Source: Lachnospiraceae bacterium (lineage in GTDB: Bacteria; Bacillota; Clostridia; Lachnospirales; Lachnospiraceae). From it: 64,000 bases of DNA. The notes under the pieces are model-generated. The model had not been told where the DNA came from. It searched no databases and saw only the letters and a list, made by a program, of their open reading frames with translations. The first letter of the stretch is position 1. Every line of letters begins with the position of its first letter. The translations under genes were made by a program, and so were the position numbers. The DNA is taken from assembly GCA_017436865.1 (NCBI GenBank), contig JAFSCH010000111.1:1-64000 (forward strand), given 5' to 3'. Shown in pieces: positions 53,542 to 63,597 of this stretch.

Positions 53542-54541
53542 CATAAGGTAGCCGGATATATTTTCCATCTTCCAAGCCAAGTCTTTCTAGCTCGCCACCA
53601 ATGCAAAGTTCATAAGCTAAATCAAGCATTCTCTCTGCCTGCCCGTTAGCATCATTATAGACCGTACCTGCCATTTCCCGATTTTTTACTGCCTTGATCC
53701 CAATCTCCGTTCCGTCGATTCCCAGTACAACTGGCCACTCTTCTGTAGGAATTTCAGCCGTCTTCAAGGCATCAACAACACCAAGTGCCATATCATCATT
53801 ATTAGCAAGTACCAACTCAATATTCTCACCATATTCTAACAACATATGGGCCATCTTTGTCTGTGACTGAGCTCGATTCCAATTTGCTATTGCATACCCT
53901 AGCTTTTCTACCCTTACCCCATTATCTACTATCGTTGACACGGAATATTCCGTACGAACAATGGCATCCTGATGTCCGGCTTCGCCTTCTAAAACCACAT
54001 ACTGAAAAATACCATCTGCATTTTTGTCTGCTTTCACATTATTTTTAAAAATAGCCGCAGCTATTTCACCTTGCATAATTCCAGACTCCAACGTTTTTGC
54101 TCCCACATAATACAGATTATTTCCTCGTTCCAAATCTTCCTCTACTAGCTCCCTGTTAAAAAAGATGACCGGTATATTATTTTTTTCAGCCATGTCAATA
54201 ATGACAGTAGGTTCTGTTCGATCTACCAGATTTACGCAGACCACATCACAACCATCTTCTATCATTTTCTCTACCTGCTCATTCTGCATAATCTGGCTGC
54301 CTGAAGCATTATAAATATCTATTATAATATCTGTTTCCCATTCTTTTTCCTGTGCTATTGCGTATTCTTGCAAATCATTCATCATCGCTGACACAAAAGT
54401 ATCATACTGATTATATAAAGTGATCCCTATTTTCAAGCTTTCTTCCGCTTTATTTTGTGCATTCATATGGCACCCTATTTGTGTCATTAGCAGAACACTT
54501 ACCATAATTTCCCATATAAAAAGTTTTTTACTCCTTTTCAT
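53471..54541 (-). CDS. Membrane-tethered galactose/glucose-binding protein (MglB paralogue)
   Basis: 356 residues. Signal peptide with lipobox TQIGC (near residue 23) predicts a lipoprotein. It aligns by eye with the MglB at 62 kb: a calcium loop DKNADGIFQ, RTEYS, NWNRAQ, NNDDMALG and GIDG are all kept. Those include the Arg, Trp, Asn and Asp that bind hexose in E. coli MglB. It is last in the string after the YesN/YesM genes and another binding protein, so sensing is more likely than transport. Confidence 0.8.
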   Translation of the reverse strand: MKRSKKLFIWEIMVSVLLMTQIGCHMNAQNKAEESLKIGITLYNQYDTFVSAMMNDLQEYAIAQEKEWETDIIIDIYNASGSQIMQNEQVEKMIEDGCDVVCVNLVDRTEPTVIIDMAEKNNIPVIFFNRELVEEDLERGNNLYYVGAKTLESGIMQGEIAAAIFKNNVKADKNADGIFQYVVLEGEAGHQDAIVRTEYSVSTIVDNGVRVEKLGYAIANWNRAQSQTKMAHMLLEYGENIELVLANNDDMALGVVDALKTAEIPTEEWPVVLGIDGTEIGIKAVKNREMAGTVYNDANGQAERMLDLAYELCIGGELERLGLEDGKYIRLPYAKVEPDDVDKFLHSQSSDSKPHT

Positions 54542-54575
54542 CTTGCTCTCCTATTTGTAATCGCCCATAGCAACC

Positions 54576-55553
54576 CTATTGTACAATCGGAAATAGCACC
54601 TTTTGATTTTCCTCATCATACAAATTCTGCCTATTTACAACCCGATAATCAACAATACTACTTTCTGCTTTTGGCGCATGAAAACGTATTTGTTTTGCCA
54701 TTGCTTCCAAACTTTGATAACCCATCGCATACTCATTCGGTACCACTAGACTATTAATAATTCCCTTATCTAAATAATACACCGACTTCTCAGAACCTCC
54801 CACTCCATATAAAGAACATTTATAATTGCGGTTATTGTCAGACTGCAGAAAATCTACCAATTCCTCGGTTTCATCATTGCTAAGTGCTATAATAATATCT
54901 GCTCGATTACTTTCACCCCAATGTCTAAGCTCTTCATCCTTTGTCTCTGTAATACTATTTACTTTCCAGGTAATCTTCACATTTTCTTCAAGAAGCACTT
55001 CCTCAAGCCCTTGCAGACGTTTTTGCATTGCTAGCTGTTTCTGATTTCCACTTAATATACCAATCTTTTTTCCTTGTAAAGAAACACCATAATCATCCTT
55101 TATTGTCTTGGCGAGAGCTCTTCCTATTTCCACATTATCCGGTCCGGTATATGCATAAATATCCTCTAGAATAATATCTGTTTCCAACAGCATAACTGCC
55201 ACATTCGTCGGTATTTCTTGCAATCCATCTGAAAAACCATCTGACGAAACCATTTGGACAATTACACCCTGCGCTCCCTTTTCAATTTCCTGTTCTATTA
55301 ACTCTAACTGTTCCTGTAAGCTACTAAAATCCCCCGTTGACACAAAATTCAAATCCACCTGATTATCATTTGCAGCTTGTTTTAAACCTTGACGTAAAGA
55401 AATCCAACGGTCACTATTACTATTCTCAACAATTACGGAAATCTGATAAGTTTCTTCTGTCTCGCCGACATGCAACATGCTATATGATATCCAACCTATT
55501 ACTAGCAGGAGAATCAAAACCAATCCACTAAAAAGCACTCTATTTTTCGACAT
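54576..55553 (-). CDS. Membrane-anchored sugar-binding-like protein of the YesMN module
   Basis: 325 residues. One N-terminal signal anchor (about 7-27), no lipobox, then a periplasmic-binding type I fold (ISVIVENSN ... GAQGVIVQMVS ... KIGILSGN). Its ATG overlaps the kinase stop by 14 nt, indicating coupled translation. It resembles the accessory binding protein in XylFII-LytS-type sensing systems. Ligand unknown. Confidence 0.75.
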   Translation of the reverse strand: MSKNRVLFSGLVLILLLVIGWISYSMLHVGETEETYQISVIVENSNSDRWISLRQGLKQAANDNQVDLNFVSTGDFSSLQEQLELIEQEIEKGAQGVIVQMVSSDGFSDGLQEIPTNVAVMLLETDIILEDIYAYTGPDNVEIGRALAKTIKDDYGVSLQGKKIGILSGNQKQLAMQKRLQGLEEVLLEENVKITWKVNSITETKDEELRHWGESNRADIIIALSNDETEELVDFLQSDNNRNYKCSLYGVGGSEKSVYYLDKGIINSLVVPNEYAMGYQSLEAMAKQIRFHAPKAESSIVDYRVVNRQNLYDEENQKVLFPIVQ

Positions 55554-57405
55554 GTTTTGATTCCTCCTTCCACTGTCTTATACTTCCACTCTCAAGGTAC
55601 TCCACATTTTCCGGTGAATATTCAATATAAGGAATATGAATTTGAATTACCGTCCCTTCATCCGGTGCACTCTCAATTTTCAGCTCATATGCATCACCAA
55701 AACGAAGCTTAATACGATTATATACATTAATCAAACCAACTCCTGAACCTTTTTTGCGTACTCTGTTATTTTCTATTAGAAGTGCATCTACTGTTTCTGG
55801 TGGCATACCAAACCCATTATCACGAACCTCAATATAAACATCCTGTTCCTTACGATATCCTACAACCTCAATCTCACCATCGCCATCCATACCTTCAACC
55901 CCATAATAAATAGCATTTTCCAAAAGAGGCTGTATCACAAGCTTCACGATACAACAATCCAAGATTTCTTCATCAATTCGAAATTCTATAGAAAAACTGT
56001 TCTTATATCTTACCTTCTGAATATTCATGTAATTCTGAGCATGCTTAATCTCATCTTTTATACTAATAATTGTCTTACCACGACTTAAACTGATACGAAA
56101 CAGACTAGCCAGCTGTGTAATCATAAATACTGCTTCTTCGTAACGTTCTCCTTCTATCATCCAGACAATGGAGTCTAACGTATTGTATAAAAAATGCGGA
56201 TTAATTTGCGATTGCAGTGCATCCAGCTCACTTTTTCTTTTTTCTTCCTGCTCCACTACAATATCATGCATCAGTTTTCTAAGCTGTTCTACCGTAGAAC
56301 GCAAGGTTCTTCCCAGATGTTCTACCTCAAGAGATCCGCCAACATAAATATCAGGATTCATATTTCCTGCTTCCCAATCCTTAATGGATTCATTCAACTT
56401 GCTTAAAGGCTTTGCTATCCTTGCTGAAACCAATTGATTAATAACAACCATCATCAGCATTGCAAGTGCTACAAATAAAGTCACCAGTAATTTCAATCCG
56501 GAAAGCTCAATATTAAAAGCACTAAGTGGAACTACACTGACAATTTTCCAGCCTGTATAGCTAATGGTTTTAACTGTAACTAGTCGTTTCTCTCCCTGAA
56601 ACTCCTCCTGAATCGTTCCATCATCATATCGAATTGCTTCCTGATTGTTTTCCTGATACAAATTCGTATAAATCAGCTTCTGCTTTGGATGATATATAAT
56701 CTCACCACTATTATCCATCAGATAAATATATTCTGATGCTTTATCCTTATTTGCCTTATGTAACAACTGCTCAATACTACTATAATTCATATCAACCAAA
56801 AGCACACCAAGCGCAGAATTACCATCCTTTGTTAATTCCACTGCCTGACTCAAGGATACCACCCAATAATAACGATAACTCTGATTATCAAACAAATTCT
56901 GCACATGAGGTGCCGAAAAATGTATATTCTCCATCTTGACCAGCGCATCCGTAAACCAACTCTGTCCCGTAACATCTAAATTTTCTTTCTGTGTTGCAAC
57001 TGGTACAGCACCAACCAGTTCACCATCATTCGTATAACATGCAATACTAATTAAATTATCCTTATTAGCCTCGTACAAAAGATTCATTTCCTCATCAAGC
57101 GTATCACTTGACAAATCCTTATCCTTAATAACACTATATTTCATTGCATCAGAAATACGACGCATATTTCGTAAATATGCCTCCAAATTGCTTGCGGTTT
57201 GATCTAAAACCCTTTCTGTACTTTGTATCGTTGTTTCACGAAGTCTGTATACAAACTGATTGTAGAGAGAAATACCCAATATTCCCATGCCCAAAACCGA
57301 TACTATCGTAAAAGACAGAGCTATCGTTATCTGTATCGACTGTGCCTGTACATGTCTCTCTATATATGTTATTAATCGATGATATATGCGTCTTATTTTT
57401 TTCAA
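55540..57405 (-). CDS. YesM-like sensor histidine kinase
   Basis: 621 residues. Two helices (about 27-48 and 310-328) flank a large extracellular Cache-like domain (about 50-300). HAMP (about 330-385) is followed by the His_kinase box LQSQINPHFLYNTLDS with the phospho-His and the HATPase with PLLENAIYYG, DNGFGMP and GVGLINVYNRI. Its ATG overlaps the regulator stop by 4 nt. Probably receives the signal from the neighbouring sugar-binding proteins. Confidence 0.9.
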   Translation of the reverse strand: MKKIRRIYHRLITYIERHVQAQSIQITIALSFTIVSVLGMGILGISLYNQFVYRLRETTIQSTERVLDQTASNLEAYLRNMRRISDAMKYSVIKDKDLSSDTLDEEMNLLYEANKDNLISIACYTNDGELVGAVPVATQKENLDVTGQSWFTDALVKMENIHFSAPHVQNLFDNQSYRYYWVVSLSQAVELTKDGNSALGVLLVDMNYSSIEQLLHKANKDKASEYIYLMDNSGEIIYHPKQKLIYTNLYQENNQEAIRYDDGTIQEEFQGEKRLVTVKTISYTGWKIVSVVPLSAFNIELSGLKLLVTLFVALAMLMMVVINQLVSARIAKPLSKLNESIKDWEAGNMNPDIYVGGSLEVEHLGRTLRSTVEQLRKLMHDIVVEQEEKRKSELDALQSQINPHFLYNTLDSIVWMIEGERYEEAVFMITQLASLFRISLSRGKTIISIKDEIKHAQNYMNIQKVRYKNSFSIEFRIDEEILDCCIVKLVIQPLLENAIYYGVEGMDGDGEIEVVGYRKEQDVYIEVRDNGFGMPPETVDALLIENNRVRKKGSGVGLINVYNRIKLRFGDAYELKIESAPDEGTVIQIHIPYIEYSPENVEYLESGSIRQWKEESKHVEK

Positions 57406-59045
57406 TTCTGCTCCAATTTACTTGCCTTATATTTTGACGGTGACATCCCAAACTGTTTCTTAAATGCATAACTAAAGTAATTTGGATCGGAATATCCCAC
57501 TTTCTCTGCAATAATATATGTCTTTTCATCATGATTCAAAAGCAGATCCACCGCTTCTTCCATACGGTAATCCGTCAAATAATTAATAAATGTTTTCCCT
57601 GTTTCCTTTTTAAACACTGTCGAAAAATATGCAGCACTAACATTCAGATAAGTGCATACCGTTTCTGTACTAAGTGTCTGATCTGCGTAATTCTCTTTCA
57701 CATATTCTATTGCTGTTGCAACAAATGCTTTCGTTTTGTCAAGCCGCGTATGTAGAACCTGATTCTGTATCTTACAACAGGTTTCGTTGAGCCATTGGCC
57801 TAGAGCCTCCGGAGATTCCAATTGCATTGCCTGCAAATATACGTCATTATTATCACCAAATAGTTTCTCCAGATTCATCTGATTGTTTGCACCAAATCGA
57901 AAAAGCTCGGTAATAAGCTCCATAACAAGAATTCGATATTTCTGCAGAGACATTTTACTTTTTGTCATCTGTACTACGAACTCTTGTATCGACTGTCGTA
58001 GCCCTTCTACTTCACCCAACTTTATCTTTTTTAAAATATTACTTATATATGTTTCTTCCCATGGAATATCTACATGTTCTTGTGGATCCATCTCCGTAAT
58101 ACTGATTGCTCTATTATTACCATATAACACTCTATAGGATATCGCTGTTTTTGCTCCCTGATAGGATGCAGGAAGCTGAATCGGACTATCACATATCTGA
58201 CCTATACCAGCAGTTACAGTGGCCTTACATACTCTCATTGCCATTTTGCAAATCTGATCCATCATATCCGTAAAATGTGTAATCTCTTCTTCCTGTGAGA
58301 GCTGTGTAATAATAACGATATCTCTTAAATAGGTCATTACCTTACTATTCCAATTTCGTTCCAGCTGTTCCTCTACCAGCTTTTTAACCGATACCGTAAG
58401 AAGAAGTGTCTCCATTGCCTCTTCTCCCGCCATACTGCTCTGGCTAACGTGTAAAACCGCAACATTATAATAAGGTCCGGTTAACTCTATCTGATAATTT
58501 TGCGCATATTTATCTATTAAATCTTCAGAAATACGTCCATCAATCAAAGAAGTGTAGAAGCTTTCCTGCATAACTGAAAGACTCTCCATATAATATTCTC
58601 TCAGCTTATCTATATTACGTTTTTCATCCAATTCTTTATCAAGATTGGTCTTAATACGTTCAAACACCTCTTTTAGTTCAGTTGCATTAATCGGTTTTAA
58701 AATATATTCCTCAGCCTCTATCTTGATTGCTTCCTTTGCATATTCAAACTCATCAAATCCCGAAAAGATAATCACTTTTATCTTTTGATAAAATTCCTTC
58801 AATTTTTTACAGAGTGTCAACCCATCCATATATGGCATTTTGATATCTGTCATTACAACATCCACCTGTAACTCCTCAGCCATTTCCAATGCTTCCACTC
58901 CGTTACGGGCATAGCCGGCAATACGAAATCCCATGCTCTCCCAATCAAGCTTTTTCATTATTACCTGAAAAACCTCTTCCTCATCGTCCACCAACAATAC
59001 TGAATATTGGCTCATTATTTCCCCATACCTTTCTCTTTCTGGCAC
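57402..59045 (-). CDS. YesN-like response regulator with AraC DNA-binding domain
   Basis: 547 residues. N-terminal receiver (DDEEEV, phospho-Asp in VVMTDIKMPYMDG, Lys in YILKPINA). A long middle (about 130-430) precedes the AraC domain (about 440-540; LNVSAAYFSTVFKKETGKTF and GYSDPNYFSYAFKKQFGMSP). Located between mglC and the kinase. Probably activates the mgl operon. Confidence 0.9.
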   Translation of the reverse strand: MPERERYGEIMSQYSVLLVDDEEEVFQVIMKKLDWESMGFRIAGYARNGVEALEMAEELQVDVVMTDIKMPYMDGLTLCKKLKEFYQKIKVIIFSGFDEFEYAKEAIKIEAEEYILKPINATELKEVFERIKTNLDKELDEKRNIDKLREYYMESLSVMQESFYTSLIDGRISEDLIDKYAQNYQIELTGPYYNVAVLHVSQSSMAGEEAMETLLLTVSVKKLVEEQLERNWNSKVMTYLRDIVIITQLSQEEEITHFTDMMDQICKMAMRVCKATVTAGIGQICDSPIQLPASYQGAKTAISYRVLYGNNRAISITEMDPQEHVDIPWEETYISNILKKIKLGEVEGLRQSIQEFVVQMTKSKMSLQKYRILVMELITELFRFGANNQMNLEKLFGDNNDVYLQAMQLESPEALGQWLNETCCKIQNQVLHTRLDKTKAFVATAIEYVKENYADQTLSTETVCTYLNVSAAYFSTVFKKETGKTFINYLTDYRMEEAVDLLLNHDEKTYIIAEKVGYSDPNYFSYAFKKQFGMSPSKYKASKLEQN

Positions 59046-59060
59046 ACCTATTCCACATAG

Positions 59061-59366
59061 CTACGCTCCATATTTGCCATTCATACTCTTCCACAAACAT
59101 CCAACCACTAAAAGAACCAGACAGATTTCTGCAATCGCAACATATACATTAAATAGCATCAGAATTCCCATAACAAAGCTACCAATTGCCATAATAATAA
59201 CCAGCTTGCCACCTTCTTTTGCATATTGTTTTTCATCCTTTAAGGGCTGCGCACTATTTCTACGCATTACTCCCGCGTCTCCTGTCAGAATCATACGTAT
59301 TCCATAATATAATAATAAGGCACCGACCAACAGTGACATTCCAGCCTGTTCTATAAAAACATTCAT
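59061..59366 (-). CDS. Small membrane protein between mglC and the regulator
   Basis: 101 residues from the ATG with GGGAGG; 37 upstream codons are open but lie in the mgl terminator. Three hydrophobic helices (about 8-24, 52-70, 72-92). No recognised family. Ends 15 bp before the regulator ATG, so co-transcribed with it. Confidence 0.55.
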   Translation of the reverse strand: MNVFIEQAGMSLLVGALLLYYGIRMILTGDAGVMRRNSAQPLKDEKQYAKEGGKLVIIMAIGSFVMGILMLFNVYVAIAEICLVLLVVGCLWKSMNGKYGA

Positions 59367-59385
59367 CGATTTTTCCTCCCACAAA

Positions 59386-59418
59386 AATAGCGACCAGTTT
59401 ATCGTTCCGGTCGCTATT
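59386..59418 (-). terminator. Terminator of mglBAC
   Basis: Arms AATAGCGACC / GGTCGCTATT and TTTTTG on the minus strand, 16 bp after mglC. Confidence 0.85.
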
Positions 59419-59433
59419 ATTATAAGCATTTTT

Positions 59434-60423
59434 TTACTTCTTAGCAATGTACTTTCTGATATCAAGCGATACTGCAAGGAAGATGATTACACCTGTTGCA
59501 ATCCATTGTGCATTCTGGTCTACACCTAAGAACTGTAATGCTGTCTTTAACAACTCAAGTACGGCAACACCGATAATTGCTGAAGAAACCTTACCACGAC
59601 CACCGGTTACGGATACACCACCAATTGTACAAGCTGCAATAGCATCCATTTCGTAGCTCAGACCTAAGTTAACGGAAGCACCACCAGACTTAGCACCGAA
59701 CATAAATCCTGCTAATGCGTACATAGCTGCTGCCTTTGCATAGATAAGAACCATTGTCTTCTTTACAGGTACACCTGCAACCTCTGCTGCTTGTGAATTA
59801 CCACCGATTGCATACATATACTTTCCATGACGAGTCATATTGAAAATAAACCAAGTAACTGCAATCACAAGAATCGCAATCCAAATTAAGTAACTAAGTC
59901 CTAAAAATCTTCCACTTGCGATGTTCGTATATTCCTTAACATAACCACCTAAAGGCTTTGCACCTGTGAAAATCATGGAAGTACCATAAATAATCTGCAT
60001 CATTGCCAATGTAGCAATGAAAGGTGGCAACTGTAAGTAAGCAATAAAGAAACCGGAAACAGCACCAAAGATTGCACATACACACATAACAACTAAAAGT
60101 GCAACAAATATATTCAATGGCTCCATACCAACAAACAGCTTACTAGGAGCGTCTATTTTCTGCAGAAGTGCTGCAGAAAGACAGCCTGCAAAACCTATCA
60201 TACGACCGGCAGAAAGATCCGTACCACCGGTAATAACACAGCCTGCAATACCAAGAGCTACTACAATACGAGCGCTCATATTCATAAGAATGTTAAGCAA
60301 GTTGTTAGGCGAAAAGAAGTTATCTCTTGCTATGCTTGTATATAATACCAAGATAACCATAATAAGGATAACACCATTATTAATTAAAAAATCTTTTACT
60401 TTATTTGTACTAGTCTTATTCAT
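59434..60423 (-). CDS. mglC: Galactose/methyl-galactoside ABC permease MglC
   Basis: 329 residues with about ten helices. The AIGGNSQAAEVAGVPVKKT and ACTIGGVSVTGGRGKV blocks are the BPD_transp_2 (RbsC/MglC) signature. Forms the membrane channel with MglA. Follows mglA by 15 bp. Confidence 0.9.
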   Translation of the reverse strand: MNKTSTNKVKDFLINNGVILIMVILVLYTSIARDNFFSPNNLLNILMNMSARIVVALGIAGCVITGGTDLSAGRMIGFAGCLSAALLQKIDAPSKLFVGMEPLNIFVALLVVMCVCAIFGAVSGFFIAYLQLPPFIATLAMMQIIYGTSMIFTGAKPLGGYVKEYTNIASGRFLGLSYLIWIAILVIAVTWFIFNMTRHGKYMYAIGGNSQAAEVAGVPVKKTMVLIYAKAAAMYALAGFMFGAKSGGASVNLGLSYEMDAIAACTIGGVSVTGGRGKVSSAIIGVAVLELLKTALQFLGVDQNAQWIATGVIIFLAVSLDIRKYIAKK

Positions 60424-60438
60424 TTTTATCCTCCTATA

Positions 60439-61947
60439 CTAGAACTGTGTTGCATATGCCATAATCTTCTCCTGTGTCATTTCTGCTTTATCAGAAATGA
60501 CTCCTCGGAGCTTACCGTCACACATTACACAGATTCTATCCGACATACCGATTAATTCAGGCATTTCTGATGAAATCATAATAATTGCTTTGCCCTGTGC
60601 CGCAAGTTCATTCATAATTTCATAAATCTCATGCTTTGCACCTACATCAATACCACGAGTTGGTTCATCCATAATCAAAATATCCGGATCATTTGCCAGC
60701 CATCTTGCGATAATAACCTTCTGCTGGTTACCACCTGACAAATTCGCAATATGTTGTTTCATACTTGGAGTTTTAATTCGCAGCTTCTTAATACTATCAT
60801 CTACAATACCGTTAATTTTTTTATGATCTAATACAAACTTTAATTTCAACAGCTTATTATAGACAGAAACACCGACATTATCTTTAATAGACAAACAACC
60901 AAAAATACCATTACCTCTACGATCCTCGGTAATCAGACCAATACCTGCCCTCATAGCTTGAATTGGATGCTTAATCTTGACATTCTTTCCATTTATAATC
61001 ACTTCACCGGAAGCCACATTTCGAATACCAAAAATACCTTCCATAAGCTCTGTTCTCTGAGCTCCTACAAGTCCGCCAAAGCCAAGGATTTCACCTTTTC
61101 TAATACTAAAACTTACATCTTGGAAGGACTTTTCATGGATAGAAGAATAATTCTTCACTTCCATAACTACGTCACCGATTTTTCCCTTTTTCTCAGGATA
61201 TACATTCGTCAGTTCTCGACCTACCATCTTAGTAATGATATCATCTGTAGTCAGCTCCTCCGTGCGCCAAGTTCCTACATAAGTACCGTCTCTCATAATA
61301 GTGATATCATCTGAAATACGCTTAATCTCATCCATTTTATGAGATATATATATCATTGCAACGCCCTTATCTCTAAGGTCGTTCATAATTCTAAATAATG
61401 CTTCTACTTCGTTATCAGACAGGGATGATGTTGGCTCATCAAAAATAACAACCTTTGCCTGATGTGAAACTGCTTTTGCAATTTCTACAGACTGCATCTG
61501 TCCGATTGAAAGTGTTCCCAATAATGCCTTCGGATCAAAATTCATTCTTACTTCTTTTAACCACATTGCTGTATCTTCATACATCTTCTTATGGTCAATC
61601 ATCTGTATTGGTCCAATTTTCTTCATTGGAAATCTTCCCAAATAGAGATTCTCTGCAACACTTCTTGCCGGAACTGGCTGTAATTCTTGATGTACCATTG
61701 CAATACCTTTTTCCATAGCCTCATCAGGATTGAAAATGTTCACTTTTTCTCCATCAATATAAATCTCACCGGCATCCATCTTATAAATACCAAAAAGACA
61801 TTTCATTAATGTAGATTTACCAGCACCGTTTTCTCCCATCAGTGCATGAACCGTTCCCGGTCGGAGTGCTAACTGTACATTATCTAAAGCTTTTACACCT
61901 GGGAAGGATTTAGAAACTCCTCGCAACTCAAGTCTATACTCAGCCAT
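60439..61947 (-). CDS. mglA: Galactose/methyl-galactoside ABC ATPase MglA
   Basis: 502 residues with two ATPase halves. First half: Walker A GENGAGKST, signature LSIGQMQSVEIAKA, Walker B VVIFDEPTS. Second half: degenerate Walker A GLVGAQRTEL but intact LSGGNQQKVIIARWL and ILIMDEPTRGIDVG, as usual in MglA/RbsA. Between mglB and mglC. Confidence 0.93.
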   Translation of the reverse strand: MAEYRLELRGVSKSFPGVKALDNVQLALRPGTVHALMGENGAGKSTLMKCLFGIYKMDAGEIYIDGEKVNIFNPDEAMEKGIAMVHQELQPVPARSVAENLYLGRFPMKKIGPIQMIDHKKMYEDTAMWLKEVRMNFDPKALLGTLSIGQMQSVEIAKAVSHQAKVVIFDEPTSSLSDNEVEALFRIMNDLRDKGVAMIYISHKMDEIKRISDDITIMRDGTYVGTWRTEELTTDDIITKMVGRELTNVYPEKKGKIGDVVMEVKNYSSIHEKSFQDVSFSIRKGEILGFGGLVGAQRTELMEGIFGIRNVASGEVIINGKNVKIKHPIQAMRAGIGLITEDRRGNGIFGCLSIKDNVGVSVYNKLLKLKFVLDHKKINGIVDDSIKKLRIKTPSMKQHIANLSGGNQQKVIIARWLANDPDILIMDEPTRGIDVGAKHEIYEIMNELAAQGKAIIMISSEMPELIGMSDRICVMCDGKLRGVISDKAEMTQEKIMAYATQF

Positions 61948-62023
61948 TTTACGCCTCCTTTTTTCATATATAGTATGTAACTATTACCTATCTTCACTGT
62001 TACTGTGATTTCAACGAATTTAA

Positions 62024-62051
62024 ATGTGGGTGCCGATTCCGACACCCACAT
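62024..62051 (-). terminator. Hairpin between mglB and mglA
   Basis: Arms ATGTGGGTG / CACCCACAT plus inner GTGCCGA/TCCGACAC pairs; weak U-tract. Fits a partial terminator or RNA-stabilising hairpin that lets mglB exceed mglAC. Confidence 0.7.
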
Positions 62052-62082
62052 AAAATTACTTCTCTTAAATCAGATTCATATT

Positions 62083-63234
62083 TTATTTTACTTGGTCGAG
62101 AACTTCCTGTGCATTTTCATTTGTAACCTTCTTATAATCACATCCAATGTACTTCTCCACTGTATCTCCATTAGCAAATCCGATTGCCGCATCTGCCGCA
62201 CTGTGAGACTGTGCAAAATGATCATTTAATACGGTTCCTGTCATATTTCCTTCAATTACAAGCTGAAGAGCTTCTGCAAGAGCATCAACACCTGTTAAAT
62301 AGATGTTCTCATTAACTTTACGCCCTGCATTCTGAATTGCTGTATAAGCGCCAAGTGCCATAGCGTCATTATTACAGAATACTACTTCTACATCATTACC
62401 ATACTGAGCTAATGCGTTAGCAACAATCTGTTCTCCCTGTGCCTGATCCCAATTTCCTACCTGGTCTACTAAACATTCAACTTCCCAACCTGCATCTGTA
62501 AGAGCCTTTACAGAAAACTCTGTTCTATACTGCGCATCAACGTTTTCAGGATCACCTTCTACCATAACGTACTGAACTTTTCCATCACCGTTTAAATCTA
62601 CCTTTTCTAATCCAAGATCAACAATTAATTCACCCTGCATTGTACCAGACTGACGAGCGTCACATCCAACATATGTTACATCCCAGTTATTATCAACCCA
62701 TCTCTTTTGCTCATCTGCTGATGGCTCACGATTGATGTATACTAATGGAACATCAGCACCTACTACCTTATCTGTAATAGTCTCTGCGGATGAAGAGTTA
62801 ACTGGATTAATAATTAATACATCAACACCTTCTGTGATAAAGTTATCAATCTGGTTAGACTGTGTAGCCTGATCGTTCGCACCATCAACAATCTTGATGT
62901 TATCCTTTGAAAATCCCTGTGAAACTAAGTAGTTCTCAAGCTCTGTACGGAACAGAGTCATGAAGTTATCGTTGAACTGATAAATACAAACGCCAACTGT
63001 CTTGTCTGCTAAACCACCTTCTGTAGTTGTTGTAGCATCAGCCGCAGCAGCTGCTGTGTCTGCTGCAGCGTCTGCTGCTGTATCTGCTATTGTTGTGTCT
63101 GCTGTTGTTGTGTCTGCTGTTTCTACGACTGTATCGTTATTTTCTGTAGCTTTATTATCTGAGCTACCACATCCTGTCACTACTGTTGCTAACATTGCTA
63201 CTGCAAGTAATGTACTTACTACCTTCTTCTTCAT
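62083..63234 (-). CDS. mglB: Galactose/glucose-binding lipoprotein MglB
   Basis: 383 residues. Signal peptide with lipobox VVTGC (Cys about 22), then an Ala/Thr/Asp low-complexity linker (about 35-70). The binding domain has the calcium loop DLNGDGKVQ, RTEFS, NWDQAQ, NNDAMALG and GVDA. Captures galactose or glucose outside the cell for MglA and MglC. GGGAGG precedes the ATG. Confidence 0.92.
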   Translation of the reverse strand: MKKKVVSTLLAVAMLATVVTGCGSSDNKATENNDTVVETADTTTADTTIADTAADAAADTAAAAADATTTTEGGLADKTVGVCIYQFNDNFMTLFRTELENYLVSQGFSKDNIKIVDGANDQATQSNQIDNFITEGVDVLIINPVNSSSAETITDKVVGADVPLVYINREPSADEQKRWVDNNWDVTYVGCDARQSGTMQGELIVDLGLEKVDLNGDGKVQYVMVEGDPENVDAQYRTEFSVKALTDAGWEVECLVDQVGNWDQAQGEQIVANALAQYGNDVEVVFCNNDAMALGAYTAIQNAGRKVNENIYLTGVDALAEALQLVIEGNMTGTVLNDHFAQSHSAADAAIGFANGDTVEKYIGCDYKKVTNENAQEVLDQVK

Positions 63235-63285
63235 TTTGTAAAACCTCCCTAATGTTTTGTTTGATAACTATAAGTTACATGATAA

Positions 63286-63348
63286 ATTATAACAATTATA
63301 AAATTGATTAACATACAATATTCTTCTATTTTTCTTAAAAATTCTTCT
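63286..63348 (-). promoter_or_regulatory. mglB promoter with 21-bp-spaced direct repeat
   Basis: On the minus strand a -10 TATAAT (63286-63291) has no consensus -35 (ATGTTA at 63309-63314). AGAAGAAT occurs at 63320-63327 and 63341-63348, start-to-start 21 bp and immediately upstream of the -35. This is the geometry of AraC-type activator half-sites. Confidence 0.5.
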
Positions 63349-63474
63349 GTTTTTTTAGTTTTTGTGTGCACTTTGTATATTTTCACTAATTTCGTTATGC
63401 ATTTTAACTATTGTATTGCAATACATATTTATAAGGTAATTTTTTTCAAATCTCAGAATCCTATATTTCCTACA

Positions 63475-63503
63475 TTGACATTCTCTTCTACTTTTTTTAT
63501 AAT
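63475..63503 (+). promoter_or_regulatory. Promoter of the 63598 gene
   Basis: TTGACA (63475-63480), 17-bp spacer, TATAAT (63498-63503): full consensus. Confidence 0.85.
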
Positions 63504-63597
63504 TTATTTTAACAGTTATTTTATTTGCAAACTTCATATTGTGTGACATCTTATAGTCAGTCCTCATGAAAATTTAGTTAATAAAGGAGAGTTCACT

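Noticed and set aside
63002..63241. Plus-strand Ala/Val-rich frame
   Set aside because: Antisense shadow of the Ala/Thr/Asp linker and signal peptide of mglB.
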